Below the pieces are notes generated by a model. It ran no database searches, had not been told where the DNA came from, and was given only the letters and a program-made list of their open reading frames with translations. Below, in pieces: positions 35,444 through 43,559 of a DNA stretch of 64,000 bases. Origin of the DNA: Zoogloea sp. (GTDB lineage: Bacteria > Pseudomonadota > Gammaproteobacteria > Burkholderiales > Rhodocyclaceae); NCBI GenBank assembly GCA_016720685.1, contig JADKKC010000015.1:25371-89370 (forward strand). The letters run 5' to 3'. The position numbers were made by a program, and so were the translations under genes. Every line of letters starts with the position of its first letter. Position 1 is the stretch's first letter.

Positions 35444-35472
35444 GGGGGGGGGGGGGGGGGGGGGGGGGGGGG
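35444..35472. repeat. 29-base G homopolymer between badI and badH
   Basis: An uninterrupted run of 29 G (29 C on the coding strand) touches the last base of the badH stop codon and lies 50 bases before the badI start. Nothing like it occurs elsewhere in the window. It could be a true slippage-prone tract, but poly-G is also a known artefact of two-colour sequencing chemistry and of contig joins. Confidence 0.9.
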
Positions 35473-36240
35473 TCACCCAGCCATGGTCAGACCGCCGGAG
35501 ACACTGATAACCTGCCCGGTGATGAAGGCGGCGTCGTCGCTGGCCAGGAACAGGATCGCGCCCGGCAGATCGCCCGGCTGGCCCAGGCGGCCGAAGGGGA
35601 TGGCGCTGGCCAGCGCCTGACGCAGCTTCTCGGCCTGTTCGCCTTCGCCGGCGAAATCGCGGAAGAGGGCGGTGTCAGTGGGGCCGGGGCAGACGACGTT
35701 GACGTTGATCTGCTTGCGGGCCAGTTCGCGGGCCATGGTCTTGGAGTAGGACACCAGGCCGCCCTTGCAGAAGGCGTACACCGCTTCGCCGGAGGAGCCG
35801 ACCCGGGCGGCGTCAGAGGCCACGTTCACCACACGACCACGGCCACGCTCGGACATACCTGCCAGCACAGCATGGTGCATGTAGAGCGGGCCGTAGAGAT
35901 TCACCGCGACGATCTTGTCCCACAGGGCCTTGTCGGTCTTGAGGAAGGGGGCGGCGTGATCCCAGCCGGCGTTATTCACCAGGATGTCGGTCGGGCCGAG
36001 CTGGGCTTCGGCGGCCGTCACGGCGGCCACGACCGATTCCTGGCTGGTCAGATCGACACCGAAGGCCGCAGCGCTGCCGCCCTTGGCGCGGATTTCAGTG
36101 ACGATGGCTGCGGCGGCGTCCTGGTTGATGTCGAAGACGGCGACGATGGCGCCCTCTTCGCCAAAACGCCTGCAGGTCGCTGCGCCGATGCCACCAGCGC
36201 CGCCAGTTACCAAAACCACTTTGTCTTTAAGTCCACGCAT
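35473..36240 (-). CDS. badH: 2-hydroxycyclohexanecarboxyl-CoA dehydrogenase BadH
   Basis: A 255-residue short-chain dehydrogenase, the same length as R. palustris BadH. NAD motif VTGGAGGIGAATCRRFGEEG, NNAGWDHAAPF, catalytic Ser in NVASDAARVGSSGEAVYAF and the YAFCKGG tyrosine-lysine pair; the C-terminus FITGQVISVSGGLTMAG is strongly BadH-like. It oxidises the 2-hydroxy intermediate produced by BadK to the 2-keto acid CoA ester. First gene of the minus-strand operon badH-badI-acd-gcdH, divergent from badR. Confidence 0.92.
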   Translation of the reverse strand: MRGLKDKVVLVTGGAGGIGAATCRRFGEEGAIVAVFDINQDAAAAIVTEIRAKGGSAAAFGVDLTSQESVVAAVTAAEAQLGPTDILVNNAGWDHAAPFLKTDKALWDKIVAVNLYGPLYMHHAVLAGMSERGRGRVVNVASDAARVGSSGEAVYAFCKGGLVSYSKTMARELARKQINVNVVCPGPTDTALFRDFAGEGEQAEKLRQALASAIPFGRLGQPGDLPGAILFLASDDAAFITGQVISVSGGLTMAG

Positions 36241-36329
36241 TAGCTACTCCGTTAAAAATGCTGCGTTTGGTTGCGTTTCAAGCCATGCGCTACGATGCAG
36301 CTTGGGCTCATCTCCGCGTCAAATCGTTG

Positions 36330-36802
36330 ATGCCTGACCCTTCGCACCGAAAAAGCCTCGCCGTCATCAGAGATCAACAACCGCTTGTTCTTCCGCCTTT
36401 TTCAGGTGGCCAACACCCTGCACACCAAAGGCACGCAGGCCCTGGATGAGTTTGGCGTGACCACCAACAGTGGTCGGTGCTGGGTGCGCTGTCGCGCCCC
36501 CAGGCCGCACTAACGGCATGTCCATCAATGACCTGTCGCGCTTCCTGCTGGTCAGCCGGCAAAACCTCACCGGCCTGCTCTCGCGGCTGGAGCGCGATGG
36601 GCTGATCGAGCGCACCACCAGCGAAGATGACCGCCGGTCGCGCAAAGTCAAACTCAGTACGCAAGGGCAGGCCCTGTGGCAAAAGATGCAAGACCCTATC
36701 CATGCGTTCTACGACCAGGCCCTCAAGGACCTGTCGTTTGATGATCGACTGGCGTTTATCCATTACTTCACCAAGTTGCAGAGCAATATGTCGAAGCTCT
36801 GA
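36330..36802 (+). pseudogene. badR: MarR-family regulator, BadR-like, broken by several indels
   Basis: Three reading frames together encode a MarR-type protein of about 158 residues: INNRLFFRLFQVANTLHTKG in one frame (36370-36465), a short QWSVLGALSRPQAA segment in the next, then NGMSINDLSRFLLVSRQNL, with the winged-helix wing ERTTSEDDRRSRKV, from 36512 on. Frame changes fall near 36368, 36466 and 36510. In phototrophs and Aromatoleum-type bacteria a MarR protein, BadR, controls the cyclohexanecarboxylate genes, and position between badH and aliB fits. Whether the gene is truly broken or badly sequenced cannot be decided here. Confidence 0.75.
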
Positions 36803-36824
36803 GGCGTGGCTAATCGATCGGTGT

Positions 36825-37668
36825 TCAGGCGCATGCCCGCTTTTCGCGGGCGATGATCATCTTCATGATGTTGGCCATGCCGTCGCCGATCTGCAGGCCC
36901 AGCACGTCGCGGTAGCGCTGGCCGAAGGCGTAGTCGCTGCCATAGCCGCCGTGGCCGTGGGTCAGCAGGCACTGGTGGATGATTTCGCAAGCCAGCTTCG
37001 GGCCCCACCATTTGCACATCGCCGCCTCGGCGGTGTGGGGCAGGCCCTGGTCCTTGAGCCACAGGGTGCGCAGGCAGTGCCAGCGCAGGACTCCAGATAG
37101 GTTTCCGCTTCGGCCAGAGGGAAAGCTCACGCCCTGGCACTCGCCGATCGGCAGGCCAAAGGCTTCCGCGTCCCCTGGCGTAGCGCCAGGCTTCGTCGAG
37201 CGAGGCGCGCACCACGCCCATGCACTGGATGCCGATCAGGGCGCGGCTGTAGTCGAAGCCCTGCATGACCTGGACGAAGCCCTGGCCTTCGTCGCCCAGC
37301 ATGTGGTCTGCGGGATACGCACGCCGTCGCACCTGATCCAGCCACTCCCTGGCGATGTCGGGGCGGGCGTAGTTGGCGACGATCTGGCCGCACAGGGACG
37401 TGAGCAGATTGACGTAGGACACGTTGAAGTCGCCGTAGGCAATCTGCTCGAGCAGCAGGCCGCTGGTCACACAGTCCACACCCAGGCCGCCGAAGGATTC
37501 CGGCAGTTCGGGGCCGAGCAGGCCCATCTCACCCATTTCAATGGCGATCTCCCGTTCGATGCGCTCGGCTTTTTCGCGGGCACGGTAATCCGGAGCGAGG
37601 CGTTCCCGTGCAAATCGGCTGGCTGATTCGACCAGCGCTTTCTGGTCGTCGGTGAGGCTGAAGTCCAT
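36825..37668 (-). pseudogene. aliB: Cyclohexanecarboxyl-CoA dehydrogenase AliB, internally deleted
   Basis: Acyl-CoA dehydrogenase fragments in order: MDFSLTDDQKALVESASRFA and GPELPESFGGLGVDC at the N-terminus, then DHMLGDEGQGFVQVMQGFDY, and in another frame LWLKDQGLPHTAEAAMCKWW and HGGYGSDYAFGQRYRDVLG. The middle third, which should hold the flavin-binding TEP..GSD motif, is missing: the sequence jumps near 37325-37332 from EWLDQV to a GVRIPADH-type segment. At least four single-base shifts follow (about 37305, 37170, 37122 and 37086). About 110-120 residues are lost from a normal 380. As written it cannot make an enzyme. A strong promoter is intact upstream. Confidence 0.85.
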
Positions 37669-37698
37669 CTTGAATCCTTTCCGGTAGCGAGTGGCTGG

Positions 37699-37734
37699 AT
37701 TCTAGGAATGGATGTTAAGTCTGTCAATATATTG
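37699..37734 (-). promoter_or_regulatory. aliB promoter with overlapping palindrome
   Basis: On the minus strand TTGACA (37727-37722) and TAGAAT (37704-37699) are 17 bases apart, an almost perfect sigma70 promoter 31 bases upstream of aliB. The palindrome CAATATATTG (37725-37734) overlaps the -35 box. The string AATAT(A/G)TTGAC around the -35 recurs in the aliA promoter, which suggests a shared operator, plausibly for BadR. Confidence 0.75.
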
Positions 37735-37869
37735 TCGTAGTTTGCCCCATTGTAATTTCGAATCGGTTTTTAGTTATGCGATAGCAAAAACAAAAAAATA
37801 TAAAATAATCAACTATATATTTTATTTTTTGCTGCGATGCAATTATGACTTTTATGTTGATGCGTGTTT

Positions 37870-37913
37870 ATTTAAGTAAATATGTTGACTTAAATGAGGC
37901 TGAGCGATACGTT
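37870..37913 (+). promoter_or_regulatory. aliA promoter and 8-bp inverted-repeat operator candidate
   Basis: ATTTAAGT (37870-37877) and ACTTAAAT (37888-37895) form a perfect inverted repeat with a 10-base spacer. The right arm overlaps the -35 box TTGACT (37885-37890); 17 bases on is TACGTT (37908-37913) as a -10 candidate. A palindrome of this size on the -35 is typical for a MarR-type repressor. It lies in a strikingly AT-rich divergent region (37730-37900). The predicted transcript has a leader of about 200 bases before aliA. Confidence 0.7.
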
Positions 37914-38124
37914 GCAGGCCACCGTGGGACGGCGTTTTTGATGACGGGCCTGAACACGCGACATGGCATGCAAAAGAGGAAAACCAAAGTGCGTCCGGCC
38001 CGTGGCCTGGTTCGCTTTGTCAGTTCCCCGGTCGTGCCGGAAATGTCATTGGCTTTCTGCGTGGCGCACCCGGCGTCGAGGCCGGTCGCGCCAGACCACA
38101 CCAAACCGATTTGCAGGAGACACC

Positions 38125-39752
38125 ATGAAATTCGATCCCGTATGCTCGCGCCGCGCATGGCGCCGATGAAGGCCGCCGGCCTGTGGCGCGACGAGACCAT
38201 CGACGTCCATGTTCAACGGGCGCTCAAGAACTGCCCGGACAAGCTGGCCGTCGTCGCCTACGCGTCCGATAAAGGCGAGCCCGTGCGCCTCACCTACCGC
38301 GAACTCGACGCAAGGGTCGACCGCGTCGCGCGCGGCCTTGTCAGCCTGGGCGTCGGACGCCAGGACGTGGTCACCTTCCAGCTCCCCAATTGCTGGGAGT
38401 TTCTCGTTCTGTGCCTGGCCTGCGCCCGTATCGGCGCGGTGGCCAATCCGGTGATGCCGATCTTCCGCCAGCACGAACTCACCTTCATGCTCAACTTCGG
38501 CGAATCCAAGGTCTTCATCGTGCCGAAGGTTTTCCGCGGCTTCGACCACGAGGCCATGGCCCGCAGCATGCTCCACGACCTGCCGCACCTCACCAACCTG
38601 GTCGTCATCGGCGGCGAGGGCGAGGACAGTTTCGAATCCCGCCTGCTCGGCGATGACACGCCCGCGCTCAGCGGCCCCGGCATCGGCCCCGACGACGTGC
38701 TGCTGCTGATGTACACCTCCGGCACCACCGGCGAGCCGAAGGGCGTGATGCACACCTCCAACACCCTGTTCTCCAACCTCCACGCCTTCCGCGAGGCGCT
38801 GGAGCTGGGGCCGGACGACATCATCCTGGGCGCCTCGCCGATGGCCCACCTGACGGGCTACGGCTACCTGGCGATGCTGCCGCTGCTCCTCAACTCCACC
38901 ACCGTGCTGCAGGACGTCTGGGAGCCCCGCCGGGCGCTGCAGATCGTGCGTGACGAAAACGTCAGCTTCAGCATGGCGTCCTCGCCTTTTGTTGCCGATC
39001 TGTGCGGTGCGGTCGAAGCGGGTGACACGAGCACCGCGCGTTTCAACAAGTTCTGCTGCGCCGGTGCGCCGATTCCGCCGGTGCTCATCGAACGCGCCCG
39101 GAATGTGCTCGGCATGCGCCTGTGCTCTGCCTGGGGCATGACCGAGAACGGGGTCGTGACGGTGACCGAGCCGTCTCGCGCGATGGAAAAATCCGCCATT
39201 TCCGACGGCCGCACGATGACCGGCATGGAGGTGAAGGTGGTGGACGTGAATGGCATCGATCTGCCGCCCGGCGAAAGCGGCGCGCTGCTGGTGCGCGGCG
39301 CCTCCATGTTCGGCGGCTACCTCAAGCGGCCGCAGCTCAACGCCACCTCCGCCGACGGCTGGTTCGACACCGGCGACGTGGCCACCGTCGATGCCGAAGG
39401 CTACATCCGCATCACCGGGCGCTCCAAGGACGTGGTCATTCGCGGCGGCGAGAACATCCCGGTCGTCGAAATCGAGAACCTGCTCTACAAACACCCGGCC
39501 ATCGCCGTCGTCGCCGTGGTCGGCTACCCCGACAAGCGGCTCGGCGAGCGCGTGTGCGCCTTTGTGTCGCTCAAGCCGGGCGCCACCTTCAGCTTCGAGG
39601 ACATGACCGCCTACTTCGAGCACCTGCAGATCACCCGGCAGTATTTCCCCGAGCGCCTCGAAATCGTCGACGACCTGCCGCGCACGCCGAGCGGCAAGCT
39701 GCAGAAGTTCAAGCTCCGCACCGTCGCCAAGGCTTTCGGCGACGTGGACTGA
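38125..39752 (+). CDS. aliA: Cyclohexanecarboxylate-CoA ligase AliA (one-base frameshift near the start)
   Basis: An ANL-superfamily acyl-CoA synthetase of 542 residues after correction. The P-loop-like motif is LLLMYTSGTTGEPKGVMHTS; then AWGMTENG, DGWFDTGDVATVD and the C-terminal GRSKDVVIRGGENI with the catalytic lysine in RTPSGKLQKF. It activates cyclohexanecarboxylate with ATP and CoA. The ATG at 38125 follows AGGAGA (38115-38120) and reads MKFDPV; a base is missing at about 38143, after which LAPRMAPMKAAGLW continues in the main frame. The frame also stays open far upstream without a sensible start. Confidence 0.92.
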
Positions 39753-39850
39753 GCGCCGCGAGGCGATCTGCCCTGCGGCCCGGATCCTTGATGCCGGGCC
39801 GCGTATTCAGGTTTTTCCCGCTGTACGGAATGCATCTTTGAAAGCGAAGC

Positions 39851-40623
39851 ATGAGCGAACCCGTTCTCGTAGAAATCATCGGCCAGGTCGGCCTTCTGCG
39901 CATCAACCGGCCTGAAGTCTTCAACGCCCTCAACGACGAGGTGATGAACGCCCTGGCGCGGCGCTCGACCGTTTCGAGGATGACGAAGCGATCCGCTGCG
40001 TGGTCCTGACCGGATCAAGTAAGGCCTTTGCGGCCGGCGCCGACATCATGGCCATCCGCCCGCTGGATTACATGGATGCCTACAAGGGCAATCTCATCAC
40101 CCGCAACTGGGAGCGTCTCAAAACCTTCCGCAAGCCGGTGATTGCCGCCGTGTCGGGCCTGGCGCTGGGCGGCGGCTGCGAGGTGGCGATGATGTGCGAC
40201 ATCGTTTTTGCCGCAGATACCGCCCGCTTCGCACTGCCCGAAGTGAAGCTCGCCGTCATTCCGGGGGCTGGCGGCACCCAGCGCATGCCCCGCGCGGTCG
40301 GCAAGGCCAAGGCCATGGACCTCGTGCTGACCGGCCGCACGATGGACGCCGAGGAGGCCGAACGGGCCGGGCTGGTATCGCGCATCTTCCCCGCCGGGCA
40401 GGTGCTCGACGAGGCCCTGAAGGCCGCCCAGGGCATCGCCGGCTACTCGCTGCCGGTGCTGATGATGCTCAAGGAGTCGGTCAACCGCGCCTGGGAAGGC
40501 CCGCTCAACGAAGGCCTGCTGTTCGAGCGCCGCAGCCTGCACGCCACCTTCGCGCTGAGCGACCAGAAGGAAGGCATGGCCGCCTTCCTGGAAAAGCGCA
40601 AGCCGGTCTTCCGCGACCGCTGA
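39851..40623 (+). CDS. badK: Cyclohex-1-enecarboxyl-CoA hydratase BadK (one-base frameshift)
   Basis: A crotonase of 257 residues after correction. N-terminus MSEPVLVEIIGQVGLLRINR and NALNDEVMNAL are in one frame; LDRFEDDEAIRCVVLTGSSK, FAAGADIMAIRPLDYMDAYK and GLALGGGCEVAMMCD are in the other. One base is missing around 39958. It adds water to cyclohex-1-ene-1-carboxyl-CoA to give the 2-hydroxy compound used by BadH. It follows aliA by about 100 bases on the same strand, so is likely cotranscribed. Confidence 0.9.
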
Positions 40624-40648
40624 AAGCCCGGGTGCCAGGTTGTGGGGA

Positions 40649-41926
40649 TTACTTGTCTTCGAGACGGAAAATGCCCAGCGCCTTCAGCACGTACTTCTCA
40701 TAGACAGGCTCGGATGAACCCGTGCGCACCTTGTGCAGAAAGTATTTCTCGAAGGCGATCTTGGCCAGGTGAACCCACTTGCCCTTCTTGAACCAATTGA
40801 CGTTACGCGGTGGCAACTGGGGCAGGGCCACAAAGGCGGCGCCCGTGTCCCCCATGTCGGCCAGGCAGATGGCGTTCCAGGTGCCTTTGGCGCTTGCGGC
40901 TCGCCCTTCAATGTCGGCGGCGATGTTCTCGACGATGGCGGTCACCATCGTCTCGATCATGTAGCCCGTTTTGGGCGCACCGGTGGGCACCGGCGTGACT
41001 TCCACGGGCGGAATGGCGACACACACGCCGGCCGAGAAAATGTTGCGGTATTTTTTGCTGCGCTGGTGTTCGTCTATCAAGACAAAGCCGCGCGGGTTGC
41101 ACAATCCGGCAACGGCCGCCACCGGGTCGACACCCTTGAAGGCTGGCAGCATCATCGCAAACCGGAAGGGCAGTTCATGTTCGCGCCGCACATTGCCCGC
41201 GCCATCCAGTTCGGTGGTGAATAGCCGGTCCGCCTCGACCCGGGTCGTTTTGGCGTTCGTTATCCACTTGATGTCGTGGTTGCGAAACTCGCTTTCGAGC
41301 ATCGATTTCGAATCGCCGACGCCACCCAGGCCCAGGTGGCCGACGTAGGGCTCGCTGGTCACGTAGGTGATGGGAACCTTGTGGCGAAGTTTCCGCTTGC
41401 GCAGATCAGCGTCCAGGATGAAAGCGAATTCATAGGCCGGGCCAAAGCAACTGGCGCCCGGCATCGCCCCCACGACCACCGGCCCGGGGTCCTGCAAAAA
41501 ACGCTCGTAGGCCGAAAATGCCCGTTCGGCGTGGTCGAGGGTGCAGATGGAGTGGGTAAAGCCGTTGACCGGCCCGGCGCCCGCCACCTCTTCAAAGGCC
41601 AGGCGCGGGCCCGTGGTGATGACCAGGTAGTCGTAATCCAGCGCTGTTCCGTCGGCAAGCGTGAGGCGGTTTTCGTCGGCAACAATCGACTCGACGGGCT
41701 GGGCGATGAAGGCGATGCCCTTCTTCTCGAGGTGGGGCCGCAACTCCACCGTAATCTCGTCCCGCACCCGTTTGCCGATGGCCAGCCAGGGGTTCGACGG
41801 AATGAACTGGAAGTATTCGTTGGCGCTGACAACGGTGACGTGATGCGATTTTCCCAGCTTTGCCTGCAACTCATAGGCCGCCGGCACGCCACCTATTCCG
41901 GCGCCGACAACGATGATATTGGCCAT
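40649..41926 (-). CDS. sqr: Sulfide:quinone oxidoreductase
   Basis: A 425-residue FAD protein beginning IIVVGAGIGGVPAAYEL, with the second FAD motif in YLVITTGPRLAFEEVAGAG. Redox-active cysteines of the SQR family are seen in MPGASCFGPAYEF and VAGLCNPRGFVLID, and the C-terminus (NWFKKGKWVHLAKIAFEKYF) fits the membrane-anchoring amphipathic helix. It oxidises sulfide to sulfur and reduces the quinone pool. GGAG precedes the ATG. It is divergent from the Crp-PAS gene and probably unrelated to the ring-degradation genes. Confidence 0.88.
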   Translation of the reverse strand: MANIIVVGAGIGGVPAAYELQAKLGKSHHVTVVSANEYFQFIPSNPWLAIGKRVRDEITVELRPHLEKKGIAFIAQPVESIVADENRLTLADGTALDYDYLVITTGPRLAFEEVAGAGPVNGFTHSICTLDHAERAFSAYERFLQDPGPVVVGAMPGASCFGPAYEFAFILDADLRKRKLRHKVPITYVTSEPYVGHLGLGGVGDSKSMLESEFRNHDIKWITNAKTTRVEADRLFTTELDGAGNVRREHELPFRFAMMLPAFKGVDPVAAVAGLCNPRGFVLIDEHQRSKKYRNIFSAGVCVAIPPVEVTPVPTGAPKTGYMIETMVTAIVENIAADIEGRAASAKGTWNAICLADMGDTGAAFVALPQLPPRNVNWFKKGKWVHLAKIAFEKYFLHKVRTGSSEPVYEKYVLKALGIFRLEDK

Positions 41927-42123
41927 ACGGTCTCCTTCGGCGGTTGTTTGTTATATCGGCCTGAACATAAGCAATATCTAATATAGACAACAACGGCGCC
42001 CGGTGCTGCCGGATTTCCGAAAAACAAGGCGATTTGCGCGCGGATGCTGGAGGCCGTGACACGCACCCGGCCAGCGTTTCCGCTTGGCTTTCGTCAAAAC
42101 CGATTTTTGCTAACAGGAGAACA

Positions 42124-42141
42124 ATAGACTTTATGGTCTAT
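42124..42141. promoter_or_regulatory. Inverted repeat upstream of the Crp-PAS gene
   Basis: ATAGAC (42124-42129) and GTCTAT (42136-42141), 6-base spacer. A related shorter repeat, TCTA-ata-TAGA followed by C (41977-41988), lies nearer sqr in the same divergent region. Both may be operators; the regulator is unknown. Confidence 0.45.
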
Positions 42142-42211
42142 GCTGCATCTGTCGGGCTGAGCTGGCCCCCAGGCAGGACCCATCAGGTACACCCAATCGA
42201 GCCACATCAAA

Positions 42212-43547
42212 ATGCCCACTGAAGCCCAGGCGCTCCAGCTGAACCGGATTCTCGCATCGCTGCCGGCCGACGAGTTTTCGCGGCTGGAGGACGATCTGGA
42301 ACTGGTCAACTTCCCGGTTGGCAAGACGCTTTACGAGTCGGGTGACAGTCTGCTGTTCGCGTACTTTCCCACCACCTGCGTTTTTTTCACTGATTTCCAC
42401 CACCGAGGACGGTTCTACCGTCGAGGTGGCCATGACCGGCAATGACGGGATGGTCGGCATTCCCCTGGTGCTGGGGGGCGAGACCACCAATTACAAGGTG
42501 GTCGTGCAGTGCGCGGGCGAGGCCTATCGTCTGCGCGCCGAAGTGCTGTGCTGGGAGATCGACCAGGGGGTGGGTCTGCACCGACTGGCTTTGGGTTACA
42601 CCCAGGCCCTGCTCACCCAGATCGCCCAGAACGTGCTGTGCAACCGGCACCATTCGGTTGATCAGCAGTTATGCCGCTGGCTGCTCTTCAGTCTCGACCT
42701 GATTCCGGGCAATCAGCTGGACGTCACCCAGGAAATGATTTCCAACCTGCTGGGGGTGCGCCGCGAGGGCGTTACCGAGGCCGCCGGAAAACTGCAGGCG
42801 GCCGGGCTGATCCACTATCGGCGGGGGCACATCACGGTCATCGACCGCGCCGGGCTGGAGGCCCGGGTGTGCGAATGCTATGGGGCGGTCAAGCTCGAAT
42901 ACGAGCGGCTCTTTGCCATGACGGCGGCGAGCCTGGCCCGGCACCGGGTCAGGCCCAACCCGTCCACCTTGCGCCAGCGCGCCGAAGCCCGCCTCCGCCA
43001 GGCGCAGGCGGCGGCTCCGGATGCCGCGCCGCCCACTCCGTGGGACACGGCGCACCTGGTGCACGAACTGCAGGTGCACCAGATCGAACTGGAGATGCAC
43101 AACGAAGAGCTTCAGCACGCCTACCAGGAGGCCGACGCCCTGCGCGAGAAATACGCGGACATCTACGATTTCGCGCCGGTCGCCTATTTCAACCTGGATG
43201 CCCAGGGCGTCATCCTGCAAGTCAATCTGGCGGGGGCGATCCTGCTCGGAATCAAGCGTTCGCAGATGGGACGCTTCCGCTTCGCCGCCTCGGTCGAGCC
43301 GGCTTTTCTGCCGCAATTCACGGCTTTTTTCGAGGCGATTCTGCACAGCCAGACCCGGCTGGCGTGTGAGATCCCGCTCATGGCGACAAGCCAGCGCCCC
43401 GCTGCGCGGGTGAGAATCGAGGCCATCGCGGACGACGACGGGCGGGAGTGCCGCATGGTGGTGATCGACGTCAGCGGCGAGGCTCGCCATGCTGCGGTGG
43501 CGGCGCTTCCTCCGGCCGGTGGCAGCGGATCAAGCCGCCCGGCCTGA
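42212..43547 (+). CDS. Crp/Fnr-type regulator fused to a PAS domain (one-base frameshift)
   Basis: A 444-residue fusion after correction. Residues 1-125 are a cyclic-nucleotide-binding-like sensor (ASLPADEFSRLEDDLELVNF), 145-230 a winged helix with DVTQEMISNLLGVRREGVT as helix-turn-helix, then a linker containing VHELQVHQIELEMHNEEL, and a PAS fold from about 310 (YDFAPVAYFNLDAQGVILQVN). Frame changes in the T7 run at 42381-42387; six T restore TTCVFSLISTTEDGS. The linker motif recurs in the neighbouring histidine kinase (LHELQVHQIELEMQNDEL). Ligand and targets unknown. Convergent with the kinase. Confidence 0.87.
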
Positions 43548-43559
43548 GGGCTGTGTCTT

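Noticed and set aside
35395..35476. Poly-proline extension of BadI (MTPPPPPPPPP)
   Set aside because: It is the translation of the poly-G tract and has no counterpart in BadI proteins.
37845..38124. In-frame upstream extension of AliA
   Set aside because: It begins in the AT-rich promoter region and the normal N-terminus lies at 38125 with a ribosome-binding site.
40649..41926. FccB-type flavocytochrome c subunit instead of SQR
   Set aside because: There is no signal peptide and no cytochrome gene nearby, while the C-terminal amphipathic helix and cysteines fit SQR better.
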